In this document: positions 1 to 11,015 of the stretch, one piece after another | Layout of the letters: every line of letters begins with the position of its first letter | Position numbering within the stretch: the stretch's first letter is position 1 | NCBI RefSeq assembly: GCF_004798865.1 | Contig: NW_025336401.1 | Span: 1,406,239-1,470,238 of the forward strand | DNA: 64,000 nt | Direction of reading: 5' to 3' | Source: Varanus komodoensis | Lineage: Eukaryota; Chordata; Lepidosauria; Squamata; Varanidae | Made by a program: the position numbers and the translations under genes | The notes under the pieces: generated by a model | The model's input: only the letters and a program-made list of their open reading frames with translations | What the model was told of the DNA's origin: nothing | The model's database searches: none

Positions 1-476
1 TTGTGCTCAGTTTTGGGCCCCTCATTACAGGAAGGCTATGGCCAGGTTAGTGTCAGTGCAGCGTAGGGCCACAAGGTTGGTGGCCGGTTTGCAGGGGAGG
101 CTGTATGAGGCGAGACTGAGGGAACGGGGTCTTTTCAGCCTGGAGAAGAGGAGACTCCGAAAGGATGTGTTGGTGACATACAGGTATGTGAGGGGGTGTC
201 CCACGGAGATGGGGAGAGACCTGTTCTCCCCTGCAGAGGAAGGCGGGACGCACTCCAACGGAGCCAAGCTCAGGGAGCCAAGGTTCAATTCAGATGCCAG
301 GAAGCACTTCCAGACAGTCGGGACCCCGAGGGTGTGCAATGGGCTTCCACGGAAGGCAGTTGAGGCCCCCTCAGTGAGGGTGTTCAAGGATAGGCTGGAC
401 GTCCACATGGTGGGCATGGCGTGAGCGGAGCCGGCTGGAGCCGGGGGTCAGACTTGCTCTGTTTCTATGTTTCTAT
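1..476 (+). mobile_element. CR1 LINE, 5'-truncated 3' end (variant tail subfamily)
   Basis: This is the last part of CR1 ORF2 plus its short 3' UTR; the 5' side is cut by the window edge. A frame open from 38 to 424 encodes the CR1 C-terminal region, with the hallmark GLFSLEKRRLR at about residues 32-42 and LPRKAVEAPSVRVFKDRLD near the end, then a TGA stop at 422-424. The 3' UTR carries the phrase gagccggctggagccggggg and ends at 462-476 in repeats of TTTCTATG, where the classic bird CR1 tail is ATTCTATG. Close relatives sit at 35648, 39253 (reverse), 53285 and 54365. The open C-terminal frame suggests a fairly young copy. The CR1 call is secure; the subfamily is my inference. Confidence 0.85.
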
Positions 477-720
477 GAAACCACCGAGTCAGAGAAATGA
501 AATGAGTGTCAGTGATATGTAATTATTCCCTTTTCACACTTCCTTGATGTTCATGAATTTTTCTTCTGCTGTGGGAACTTTTAGTAAGTGGTATATAACT
601 TTGGCAAGGAAGAATAATTGTTCTGGGAAACGTGTCAGCTATGAACTCTCCGTGTCAGATGTTTGTGCCATAAGTTTGGAATAATATTCTTGGCACTTAA
701 ATTTGGTTTCTGAGCTCTCT
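477..720. other. AT-rich island, possible conserved noncoding element
   Basis: No recognisable repeat or coding frame. The stretch is clearly more AT-rich and CpG-poor than its surroundings and contains TAATTA-like and ATAATAT motifs. This texture is typical of vertebrate conserved noncoding elements, but conservation cannot be judged from one genome. Confidence 0.25.
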
Positions 721-1250
721 TGTCTGCCTGTCTCAGGCAGCTGGAGGGAATCTTACGGGCGACGCAAGAGCGGCTGGAGGGGATGCGCTGGTGGCAGCCG
801 TTTGTCTGCGAGGGTGCGGAGTGAGGAGAAGACAATGCAGCAGAGTGGGACCATCCGGGCAGCCCTCTGCACTCGGCCCACTGCTTGGCATGCCATTGAA
901 ACGTGGATCGTGGGGACCAAGGCTGAGAAAGATGAGAACCTGGGAGCTCCGCCGGACCTAACGCAATTCTGTCCACCCGCTGCCCACAGGTTCTCACGAG
1001 GCAGAAATGAGTGCAGCACCTCCCATGCTCCCCAGCAGCTGGCTTGCCTGGGCGCACTTCCTCTGATGGTGGCGGGGGGGTACAGAGCCGTCAGGGCTAG
1101 TGGCCATTGGTAGCCTTCGCCTCTGAGAAGTTTGTCTGTGCTTGCTGGAGATCTCACGGGCGACTTGCGGCCTTCTCGAAGTTCAGGTGCACATTAAGGC
1201 TGTGGCTAATGCGGTCTCCTTCAACACGGTGCGCGCTGCATGTTTGCTCT
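721..1250. other. Unassigned intergenic DNA
   Basis: Mixed-composition sequence with short open frames on both strands and no domain, repeat or RNA that I recognise. Confidence 0.5.
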
Positions 1251-1326
1251 CCAGCTACCATCACCTCCAGGCAGCATGAGGAACGGTCAGAGGTGATGGG
1301 AATTGTCAGCTGAAGCATCTGAAGGT
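1251..1326. repeat. Short palindromic dispersed repeat, diverged copy
   Basis: The segment runs from an accatcacctccaggcagc-type half to gtgatgggaattgt followed by agcatctgaagg. This matches the squamate repeat that reads roughly ACTACAACTCCCATCA, then CCAGCCAGCATGGCC, then TGATGGGAGTTGTAGTCC and an ACATCTGGAGG tail. The two halves are inverted relative to each other. I cannot name the family. Related copies lie near 10985, 16890, 27225, 28676, 43195 and 63490. Confidence 0.5.
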
Positions 1327-2580
1327 AGAGACGCTTCGATTTTGTGTAACTGCTTCCCTCTGTTTTGTGGATTGCCAGGCTTCTTTTGCTCTGCTCCCTC
1401 TTCACTGACAGATTCAGCCCACCCCCCATCAATGCATAAAAAAGTCTGCCATGATTTACAGAATTTTTTCTGACACACAACATTTTGTCTGGCTGCCGCA
1501 GCTCGGTGTACCATCAATGAGCAGAATGTGCACAACCGGCTTGCAACGCGGCAGAGGCTGACGAGAGATGGATCCAGCCTCGCATGTGCGTTAGTGCATC
1601 TTCCTGCAAGGCTTGTGTTTCCTTCCTGCTGAAGTGTGCACAAAATTCGAGAATTTTTTCCCTCAAAAGGTCTGCAACTCCTTGGAATCCAGATGAGCCC
1701 CAAAAAGCCCGTCTGGCAGAATCTGTGGGGGAGATTTGCAGAAATCTCAAACCGTTGTACACCACTGTGGATTTCTCTGATCTCTCTCTCAGGGAAAGCC
1801 ACTGAGATGACTGCGAGAGCAGAGGTTAATCGGGATCAGGAAGGTGCCCCGGGACCCGTGCATGCAAGACTGCTTCATGCACCCTTGCAGTGGATTAGCA
1901 CGCCCGAGAGAAGGGAATCTGGGCGCCGAGCACGGGAAGGGGACGCGCGGAGGGCGTCTCGTACAGGAGGTGCCAGCAGGGCTGTGCAGCCGGGGAGTTT
2001 CTGAAGGCAGCCAGCCCTTCAGGGAAGGGGTCCCAGGCTTGAAGTGATGGAGAGCCGCACGTGTCCTCACACAACGGGGGCGCAGTTGGCGGAGGCCTGA
2101 AGGCAGAGGGGGCTCTGTGCAGAAGCGATGCGAAGGGTGGGAGCGCGGGAGGGTGTTTGGCTCACGCCTGGCAGCCCGCTCACGGGCGTTGCAGTCCTGC
2201 AGCGGTAGGCAGCTTCACGTCAACCGTGCCGTACTGGATAGGGCACGCTTCTGGAGATGGCCCGGCTCCAGAATCGCGTGTCTGGCCTGCTTTCACTGAG
2301 CGATTTGTCAGGGTTGCGTGTGAGGCGTGAAGATGGTGCAAATTCTGTCCCCCCCCGGCTTTTTTCCACACCCCCTTTGAAGGCGGCACATTTTGCCTTT
2401 CAGAATTCCCATCATGTTGGACCTCCTTGTGTGAGCCTTCCAACTGATCTAGGGCTTTGCAACCCTAAAACAGGAATGGAGGCCACGCTTTAGGAAAAGG
2501 AGTCCCAATGTGGACTCAGGAAGGCTGCTCTTTTAGTGCCTAGCAAAGGACGTGCTTCTGAGCTGTGTGGAAACATCCTG
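1327..2580. other. Unassigned intergenic DNA
   Basis: Nothing recognisable. Overlapping open frames of 60-170 codons occur on both strands, none with a known motif. A short C-run lies near 2349. Confidence 0.5.
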
Positions 2581-2592
2581 CCCCCCCCCCCC
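2581..2592. repeat. Poly-C tract, 12 nt
   Basis: Uninterrupted run of twelve C. It is one of eleven G or C homopolymers of 10-12 nt in the window. Confidence 0.95.
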
Positions 2593-3162
2593 GCTCCTCC
2601 TGCTGCTGCTGTGAGGTTATCGTCCCAACGGTTGTCTTCGTGCTCTGGGGCTGCTCTAAACCTTCCAGCAGGCCTCTCTGCCTTCCCCTGTGGCATCCAG
2701 GGGACGGGGGACTGGATCTGTCGCCATGCGTAGCAGCATGGATCCATGCGGTGATGTCCTGACTTGAGGGAAAATCAGACTGCGCTGCGGTAGCTTGAGC
2801 CCTGCATAGCCAAACGGAGCAGCAGCTCCACTGCCAAGGCGGGGGGGGGGGCGTCCCTTCCCCCCCTTCCCTGAACAAGCCCGCTCAGGTATCCCCTCCC
2901 CGGGGGCTGGAAACGCTGCTTTGGGGGAGAGCTGCAGAGGACCTGCGGCATCCACGTGCTGCCGCACCTGGATGACTCTGGACGGGCGGACTTAGGGGCA
3001 CCTGGGGGTGGGCAGGGTGGGCACATGGGGGGCGGGCTGCGCATACTGCACTGCAAGAAGGCCAGGCTGTGATAATTACTCTGTTAACAGTCGCCTTTCA
3101 CAACCGTTGTTTGGACCTCGTGCAAGTGGCAAGCATCCAGTGGCATCCAGAGGGTGATCTTT
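2593..3162. other. GC-rich intergenic DNA with an 11-nt G-run
   Basis: No gene recognised. An uninterrupted G-run lies at 2841-2851. The proline/glycine-rich open frames here simply reflect base composition. Confidence 0.5.
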
Positions 3163-3187
3163 CTTTTCTTTTCTTTTCTTTTTTTTG
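3163..3187. repeat. Pyrimidine (TTTTC)n microsatellite
   Basis: Five-base TTTTC-type units followed by a short T-run. Confidence 0.85.
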
Positions 3188-3728
3188 AGTGTCCTTATTT
3201 AAAGTGCTGGAAGCAGAGCTGAGCTGATGAACTGCGCGGCAGCCATCGGGCAATTTCTCAGCAATTTCACATTTAGAATTCTGTGTCCCTGGGGGTGGGA
3301 CTGTTCCCCGTGCCCTGGTTTCTGATTATGCTGTTCCTGGGATCAGTTTTGTATTTGTTTCTTCTCTGGGGTGGGGACTGTCCTGTTTGTTCTGTGTAGG
3401 ATCCTGGCAACTGAAGGCATCTGTCCCTTTGGGACCAATGCACAGAGCCCTGATTTGATGGGTGAAATTCCTGGGTCCTGCAGTAGTGATCCCAGACCAG
3501 TTATGGGGACAGGCTTGGCCTCTGGGTCTGCCGAAGGGTCTGGTTCCAGAGAGAGAAAGCCCGTTGGAAGTGGATCTGGTCTCAGCTCCCGAGTTCACTC
3601 TTCCATTTGGAACCACCCTTTCCGGTGCATGTCTCCTTTTTGGAAACCTTACAGTGGAGCTGGTGAGAAATCCCGAGGGATGAAGTTACAGGATAAATGA
3701 AGCTGCAAGTACAGTGTATTCTCCAGCT

Positions 3729-3731
<3 letters not shown>
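3188..3731. other. Unassigned intergenic DNA
   Basis: No repeat family, RNA or coding domain recognised. Confidence 0.45.

Positions 3732-3762
<31 letters not shown>
3732..3762. repeat. (TG)n dinucleotide microsatellite
   Basis: About 15 uninterrupted TG units, likely polymorphic. Confidence 0.95.
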
Positions 3763-3764
<2 letters not shown>

Positions 3765-4390
3765 AGGCAAATGTTTTCTTTGCCTGCCTTCTGGTGATTT
3801 TTCTGTATCACGTCCCTTCTTCAGTAGAAGTAAATGTCCTCTTATCCCTTATGAATTACTATTCCATCCATTACTGGGCTGGAATGCGAAGCTGTTCGCT
3901 TCGGAAGGGCCCGTGCCAAATTGCGTCCGCCTTACGGAAGCCGTCCCAGGGACTTGCTCCTGCAGCACATGATCTCTAGAACTGCCCTGTGCCAGCGAAC
4001 AGATCAGGGCATCTTTGTCTGTGCAGGAGCCCGCCTGACAAACAGAAAGGTTAATTTTTCCCAGGATGTCGCTCCCGACACTTGGCCATTTGGTTGCCCC
4101 TAAGAAGCCAGGGTGATTGCGAGAAAGCAATGGCAGACTTGTGCTTGCCCCTTGCATCTGACATCTGCAGGTAGAGTGCACTGGCTCATGGAGGCTTAAT
4201 CAAGCTGTGAAAGCCAAGCATTGTTGCTTGGTCTCTTTTTTGAGTCTTTGTCAGAGCACTCCTGTCAGGCCACCTAAACCAATGGGCTTCATCATATCCT
4301 GTGTCAGCAGAACCCATGAAAACTGAGTTGTCTCACTGTGAGGACAGCCTTTGAGTCCAAGCACCTGGACTGCACCTGGTTGGGGAAGGC
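3763..4390. other. Unassigned intergenic DNA
   Basis: Nothing recognised in this stretch. Confidence 0.45.
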
Positions 4391-5700
4391 GGGGGGGGGG
4401 GCTCCACCTCTCCGTGCCGACCTTCCTCACAGTCCCGTTGCGGAAACAGCGGGATTGCTTGCACACCTGTCACCTGAGCACCTTTGGGAGGAACTGCAGG
4501 ATGCCAGCGCTGCTGTCGGGAGTCCGTGGCGTGTGTGGGTCAGCTGGAACGCCACGGCTTTGTCCCAGTTTGCCTTCAGGAAACCCTTCCAGTGCAGCAT
4601 GTCCCCTGAGGATGCGCCGGGGCATGTTTCGGGGCCCCCGTACGTTTTGGCCGGCCTCTGTGCGGCCTTCAGGCTCAGTGAGCAAACCCAGCGCCGTCCT
4701 GTCCAGGGCAGCCCGAAGGCGGCCCAGTGGAAAGCTTGGGGCTTGCCTGTGCTGAGGTCCGCGGCCAGGAGCGGAAAGGACCCCTCTGAGTCATAAGCCG
4801 GCTATGCTGCCAGGGCCCCTGTGGGGTGCCCCGACCATCAGTCAAGGCCCATCCGAGGACACGGCCTTGCCAGGCAAGCAAAACTTGCTGTCCTCGGTCC
4901 CTGGAGGGACCAGGGCTCAGTGGCCGAGCCCGGGCTCCCCGTGCCGAAGGCTGCAGCTCCGGCCGCCCTCGCCTCCCAAACGCTGCCTGCAACTGCCACT
5001 CTGCGTTGGCAGCACTGCGCCAGCTGGACTGAGGACGTGGGTCTCTGCACGGCAGCGTCTGATGCTCAGCCGACTTTCTGCCGAGTCCGGTCCCTCGCCA
5101 GAACATGGGATGGGGGCCCGGACTACTCCTGGGAAGGGGGAAGGAGACCGCTCTGGCGGTCCGCCATGCTGGACCTCAGGGACCACCCATGCTCCTGTGG
5201 GGTGCAGGGCACTGGTGGGGAGGAGGTGGCTGCACGGGGGACAGGCCCTGTCCCCTTGACGGGCTGGGCAGAGGGGCATGTGCCAGCCGGATGCGGCTCA
5301 CTGAGGGGCACTCCATGCTTCCTTGCCGTCACCCCGAGTGCGCTTCGCGCGTCCTTCCAAAGCCACTCAGCCATTCCCACAGCCTGTCTCGAGGAGCTGG
5401 CAGCAGAATGCCCCTGATGCGCCGCTGAGGTGCCCCCTCCCAGCTTTCTCTGGAGCACAGCCCTGGCCGGCCGGCCGCTCTGGGGCATTAGCAGATCCGT
5501 GCAGAGCACAGCAAGCGAGCGGCTGTTTCCGCTGGAGGAGGAGGCCCGCACTCCTGTCTGTTTCTCTCGCCTTGGTGTATCCTCCTCTCTGGTCTTCTGG
5601 CAAGGATGGTCTCCTGAGGAGCTGCATCAGCAACCTTTCCTGCTGACTCCACTGCATCAGCCGCTTCCTGGCACTCCAGCTCCCACCTCTCAGAGGTGTC
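4391..5700. other. GC-rich block with overlapping uninformative frames
   Basis: It opens with an 11-nt G-run (4391-4401). The block is GC-rich and moderately CpG-rich, giving frames of 100-200 codons on both strands at once. None has a recognisable domain and the frames overlap heavily. I read it as composition rather than coding sequence, although an unrecognised short exon cannot be excluded. Confidence 0.45.
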
Positions 5701-7655
5701 ATTGCTGAGGTGTGCTGCCATCTGCCGTCTCTTCTTTGGGCTCTTACTGGGGAGGAGAGAGGCACTGAGCCAGCTCACGTGACGCCTCTGCCAGTGGGAC
5801 CCTTGGGAGAAATAAGCTCTCCTCCTGCACCAGAGCACGGCAACGTCCAACACCTGTGTGGGGGTGCGGGGTGGCAGTCTTTAGTTCGGCCTTGGAGCTT
5901 CAGTTTCGGATCCTCCATGGCAGCCTTGCGGCCTACCATTTTTCAGGTGGTGACCAAGCCAGAGAGAGCTGTTTGTTTCCATTTCGCCGAGCGGCTTGGC
6001 ATGGCGCGGAAGGCCACTATGGAGTGATTCCTGCACAAGCTTTCAAAGCTGCCATGAGATTCTGGGGGAAGCTGGTCTTGCGCGTTTCAATATGCGGCTT
6101 GCAAGGCTAAACACAGGGAGGCACTTTGGCGCAGATGGAAGGCAAGGCAGCACTCGGGGAATGAACTTGGTTGGCTTCTCCACCAATTAGCAGGACTCCA
6201 GGAATGGTTCAAACTGCGGTTTGGAGTGGCTAAGCAAGCAGAAGAAGCCCAGCCCGGTGGTGAGGATCCGGGCAATGACCTGGTTCAGAGGACAGTCCCC
6301 AACTGTGGTTTGTCACAGGCGGGTTGTCATGTCATGCGACAGAGAGAGGCCACTTGCTCCTCCCCGTGATTTCCCCGGGATTCCATCTGGGAGGTGCAGG
6401 GCAGCAGTCCCCTCCCTTTCCTGTGGATGCTCCCGGTGTTCGTTCACGTGGAGCTCGGAGACCACTCAAGAGCTTACTGGGGTGGCCGGCTGCAAGCGGG
6501 TGCTTCTCCCTGCAGCGCATCCAGCTGGCCGCGAGGAGGAGGAGGAGGAGGAGAAAAGGGGACCAGACTCCTGTCCCTTCGGTCTGGTAAGCCGTGTTTT
6601 CCGTGGCACTCATTGTGCTGGTGCCCAGGAGAGTCCCCCAAACTGCCAGGCGTGTCTCTGGGGCCGGAAAGTTCAGAGACGGGGGTCTGTCCGTGTGGAG
6701 CTGGTTCCCGCGTGCCTGCACTGTGTGTCGGAGCTGGCGTGATGCTGAGTGAGCGGCTGCTCGGCCGATGTGTCCTCTGTTACAGAGTGGAGAGAAAAGC
6801 ACTGCATGCGGTGGTCGCTCACAGGAATACAAATTTGGTTAACCGTCTCGGAGATTGATCTGAGACGTCGGCTCTGGGCAAAGCTCTTTTATGAGCCTGC
6901 TCGCTTGGCACAGAGCAGTGTCTCCAAAGGGTCTCTTTCGGAAGGTCTGTCAATGGGCAGCTGCGTCCTCGAGGCTGGCTGTTGATATCTTTGGGAATCG
7001 GCCCTTGGCTATCATGATGTTTTCTTTCTTCTTGCTCTAGTGGACAATGGACTGGAACAGGTGGGAGCAGATGGTAGGAGAATCATTGCCCTTGAAGAAT
7101 GCTGGGAGGTTTCCTGCCCACCAAACCCAGTGGCCGTTTCTTTCTTCCCTGCTCGTTTCAGGCTTGCAAAATTCCTGAGTAGAGCCCGGAGCCCGCAGCA
7201 TGGCCCCGTGCTCCGGCCCGCTGGGCAGTCGGCTTGCTTGCTGAAAGCATTCATATGCCGCCCTTCACGGCCGCGTCTCGTTCGCCCCCCGTTTCCACCC
7301 GTCTCCCCCACGAGAGCACTCGGCACACATTGCCTCCAGCAGCCCCGGCGTGACCCTCACCCCTGTGTGGGGGAATGCAGGCCTGGCCCGTCCAAACATG
7401 GCCGCAGCAGGAGATGAGTCCAAAAGCCCGAGAAGGTGACCTCATGAGGACTAGAATTCATGGTGCAGGGGTGCAACGCCTCAAGCCTGGGAGCCTGACC
7501 CAGCCCGCCTCCACCTCCACCCAACTATTTGGCGGTTCCCCAGGATCCGCTGACGAGTTGCAAGCATTTTTCAGCGTGGCATTGCGCCGATTGCCACCTG
7601 TGAGAGGCCCAAGCCGGCCTACTTGGTCATCCTCCGTTCCGCTCCGTTCCGTTTG
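5701..7655. other. Unassigned intergenic DNA
   Basis: No transposon, RNA or coding domain recognised. A purine-rich GAG/GGA stretch lies near 6535-6560. Confidence 0.45.
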
Positions 7656-7810
7656 CATCCTCACAGCAGCAGCCCTGCCAGGTGGGTGAGGCTGAGAGGC
7701 TGCTGAAGGTCATCCAGCCAGCTCCATGGCTGAGTGAGGACTCGAACCTGGATCTCCCAGGGCCCTGTGGGAGAGGGTGGAATCTCCCAGTGCAGCACTC
7801 TCACCACCGG
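7656..7810 (-). mobile_element. tRNA-derived SINE, reverse orientation
   Basis: Read on the minus strand, the segment has the order of a tRNA-headed SINE. The plus strand carries gactcgaacctggatctccc, the complement of a pol III B-box-like GGTTCGAGTC, after ggctgagtgagg. It ends with the tail-side phrase cctcacagcagcagccctgc, like the widespread amniote CCTCACAACAACCCTG. The copy is diverged. The exact family (MIR/CORE-like or a squamate SINE) is uncertain. A relative at 20201-20415 is split by an L2 end. Confidence 0.6.
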
Positions 7811-8099
7811 GTCTCTCGCTGAAATGACCCCCCCCCGCCCCCAAAGCATCCCGACTTGAAGTGGCAGCGGTGCTAGTGTTTTGACCCCCCCCCCCGGCCT
7901 TGGCCCCACCCACTGCTGGGATGAAGCTCCTCCCCCAAGCTGCTCCCAGATGGAATGAGATGGATTGAGGAATCTCTCCCTACTCAGGTGGATGGCGCTT
8001 GAACCCAACAGGGCCTTCATGGACGCTCAACTCCTCTCTCGGGGCGTACTTAGAAACTCTGAGGGTCAAAGCTGAGACCTCCTGCAGACCAACCGGATC
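7811..8099. other. Unassigned DNA with an 11-nt C-run
   Basis: C-run at 7885-7895; otherwise nothing recognised. Confidence 0.5.
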
Positions 8100-8460
8100 C
8101 ACGCTTGCTCCTTAAACAAGTTCTTCCTTTCTGTAGATGGGAAACAGTTTCGGAAGCCTGCAGATGTTAGATTTGTTTGTGTGTTCCAATCTCTACAATA
8201 TCTGATCCAAGCCACTCTGGTTTATTTCAAACTTTTCTTCACATTAAGAATTCACACCCTTTAACCTCACTTGTCATGGCTCACCTTTCGGAGTGTGTGA
8301 ATTCCAGAACATTTCACAGAGAAGAGCTTTTGTTAGAAGTATGAAGATCTCTCCTTATTTCTGAGTAAGTTTCTAGTTCTCATGAGGATGACAGATGGAG
8401 ATGAAATGCACTGGTATATCTGAGCGTGTGGGAAAGCTGCAATGAAACTGGGAAGCACGT
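8100..8460. other. AT-rich segment, possible conserved noncoding element
   Basis: AT-rich, CpG-poor and free of recognisable repeats, close to a second island at 8655. Regulatory function is inference only. Confidence 0.2.
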
Positions 8461-8654
8461 GTCCGCTGGAGGTCCTTTGGTGCAGTGGCCCCAGAGCAGG
8501 CCTCACGCGCTTGTGTGCGTTCGTCAGGGCATGAGAACGCTGCCCGCCCGCCCGCCCACCTTGGGTGCTGCCCGTCCTCTGCTCCGGGGACGGTGCTGAT
8601 GGGAGTTCGAAGCAGCTTCCTGTTGCCCTTTGTGTGCTGCAGTCGCAATGCCAC

Positions 8655-8985
8655 GACTAAGTCAGCAAAGGTTAATAGATAAATCTTTTTATGAAAAAAA
8701 TTAATAACATTATCCAAGCAATTGAATCAGATCTGAAGACGGATGATGAGTACATTAAATGCTTTGTCGTTAATGGGTGCCAGATGTCCCCGAGAACAGA
8801 CAATTCCGATAATGCCTGGATTCTGCTGATTCCAAATTAGTGATGCGGCCGAGCGAGCTTGTTGTGAAAGCTAAATCTTCTGATCGCAGGGAATAGATCA
8901 GATCACTGCTAGTGGATGTCAGATATTATTCCAGCCCATAAAAGCATTCCACCAGGGCCCAGGAGCAGTTCGCAAGCCGCAGGGG
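8655..8985. other. AT-rich island, candidate conserved noncoding element
   Basis: Dense TAAT-type homeodomain-like cores, very few CpG, no open frame and no repeat similarity, set within much more GC-rich DNA. The local (CCCG)n run near 8548 marks the sharp compositional edge. This is one of the best enhancer-like candidates in the window by texture; conservation is untested. Confidence 0.3.
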
Positions 8986-9984
8986 AGAGCTGCTGCTGAG
9001 AAAGGCCAAGTATTTTTTGCGTGGGCCCATTACTGGGTCAGAGGAGCTCGCTTCGGGCTCCCTGTGTGTTTGCTTGAGCTTGGGCAGGCGGCCTCCTTCC
9101 TTTTGGCCTTCCAGGCCTGCCTGGCTTTGCCTTGTTTACGTGCTGAATGGTTTGCAGCCAGGGCTGCGTGCGCTGGCCCTCTCTAATGTGGGGCGCCTGC
9201 TGTCCGCATCAGCACAGTGAAAGAAAAGGTCATGCAGTTGTGAGGAGAGAAACTAAGTGAATCTCCTGTCTCTGGACCTGTCGACCGGAGCAAGGGAAGG
9301 GCAGGCATGTGGGGCAGGAGGATGAACACGGGACTTGGGGGCCAGCCAGATCCATGGCCAAGGAAGCCCCGGTTGGCTCGGCCTCTGCCTCCCCGATCGG
9401 CAACGCGGGACCCGCTTCTGCTCAAGGGCCAGGTTCCGTTCCGGAGAAGCCGGCTGCGTTCCAGCGGCAGGTGGGCCCGGAGGCAAAGCGGCAGGCCCAA
9501 CAGTTCAGAAACATCCCGGCATCTTTCAACTTAAAGCCCCTTTTGCAGTGACGAATCCTTAGGAGACGGGCTTCGGGGTCCACAAAGCAGAATGAAAGAG
9601 CAAGGGGCATTCTGGGATGCCTGTACGGTGGGGTTTGGCCCTTGTCCCCGATAACCTTGCACTTCTCCGTCACTCGGGGATGCTCAAGTGTGATCTTGCT
9701 TTGCTCACGTTGTCCCTGACTTAGGCAACCGCGTAAAGGGAAGCCCCTCAGAAGGCCCCGTCCGTGGCAGCCCTGCTCAGCTCTCTCAATTCAAGGCTGT
9801 GTCGCTTGACCCCCCACCCGAAGGATCAAGGCCTGATTGCGCCGTTGAGCAACAGGACCCGGTGCTGACTTTTGCAGCCCCTCCTGTGACTTGGTTTTAA
9901 GCTCTCGCGTAAGCGCCGGATAGGGAAGTGCAGCAAGAGTGAGGGAGAGTGACTGGGGGCCGTGCACAGTCACTGCCGAGGGAT
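8986..9984. other. Unassigned intergenic DNA
   Basis: GC-rich, with several overlapping 60-105-codon frames around 9180-9670 on both strands that match nothing I know. Confidence 0.45.
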
Positions 9985-10310
9985 TTCCTTTGCAAAATGC
10001 GTGATGATCAGTATATTTTGTTCAGAGTGGTTTTTAACATGTTCAGATAAGCCCACGGGAGGCTGGAATACCTGAGCAGTATTTTAAAACAGAATTACCG
10101 GCGTCTGCCAGAGCCTTTTTGTGGATTTAATTCCAGAGTCAAAATGGAGACTCAGATAATTGGACGTGCTTCAAGGGAACACTGTGAATGCCTGGGTTGT
10201 CACTGTGTTCCGGGGCGTCTCTGGGTGGATTTGCAGCTGCGGCCAGTGCAATCAGATTAAAGCTGCCCTAGATACTCCTTAAAACAGACCTGGCGCCACT
10301 TAATGGGGAA
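9985..10310. other. AT-rich island, possible conserved noncoding element
   Basis: Repeat-free, CpG-poor sequence with ATTTTAAA and GATTAAAG motifs. Function inferred from texture only. Confidence 0.22.
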
Positions 10311-10374
10311 GTGCCCAGCGACATCTGGAGCGCCATTCAGCTTCTCTGCATTCCCACTGGAATGAGAAAAGTCC

Positions 10375-10910
10375 CGGGCTTTTCCTTTTGTGGAGGCAGA
10401 AGTCGCCGCCACACTGAGCCTTTAATCGGCAGCTCGGGCGCAACGTTAGTGGCTTGATGAGCGGCGGTTAAGTTTCGGCGCGAGACCTTCTGCTGCGTCC
10501 TTGAAGACTGGAGTGAGAACTTAGCAGAGGGCCACCCTGGAATTGGAGGAAGAATAACATCCGGGCCGTGCCCGTTTCCCTCCAGGTACGAGGCAGTGGC
10601 GCATGGCTGCCAAGTTAGCAGGCAGTTGTCGACCGCAGGCACCCGGGGAGCTTCCATGTCGCGGCCGCACGGCAAAGTGGATATGCGCAAGCAGCTCCGG
10701 TGACACTTGAGCGAGGTGATGCCTGCACGGCCCAGGCTGGCAGCCGCCTGCGGGGCTCGCAGCCAGAGGCCTTTCCCAGGGTTGCTGCCTGGGGCCCGGG
10801 CTGGCCCTCCAGGTGCTGCACGGCACGCCCCATTTCTCCCTCCGCGAGGGCTGCCGGCTGCCGCCCCAGCCTTGTTTTCCGCAGCTGGTGGAGGACAGTG
10901 AGGCCAGCGT
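10375..10910. promoter_or_regulatory. CpG-rich segment, weak CpG-island candidate
   Basis: CpG dinucleotides are frequent (for example ggcggttaagtttcggcgcg near 10462), in contrast with the adjacent AT-rich island. No transcribed exon or known gene can be attached, so this may be a distant-promoter-like island or simply GC-rich DNA. Confidence 0.22.
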
Positions 10911-10984
10911 GGCCAGACGGAGCAAGGCTAATGGATCTGGGCCTCTCCTAGGAGCGTACGAGGCATCTTTGGCAACCGAGTGCC

Positions 10985-11015
10985 CTCCGGGTGTGTTGGA
11001 CTACAACTCCAACGA
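10985..11015. repeat. Fragment of the short palindromic dispersed repeat
   Basis: Contains ggactacaactcc, the characteristic terminal phrase of the palindromic repeat. Too short for more. Confidence 0.35.

Noticed and set aside
4338-5765. Overlapping frames of 100-198 codons as a possible GC-rich gene
   Set aside because: Frames are open on both strands in several phases at once, products are low-information Pro/Arg/Ala-rich, and no domain or consistent splice pattern is visible.
7656-7810. tRNA gene from the B-box-like sequence
   Set aside because: The flanking sequence follows the SINE body and tail. No cloverleaf can be drawn from the region.
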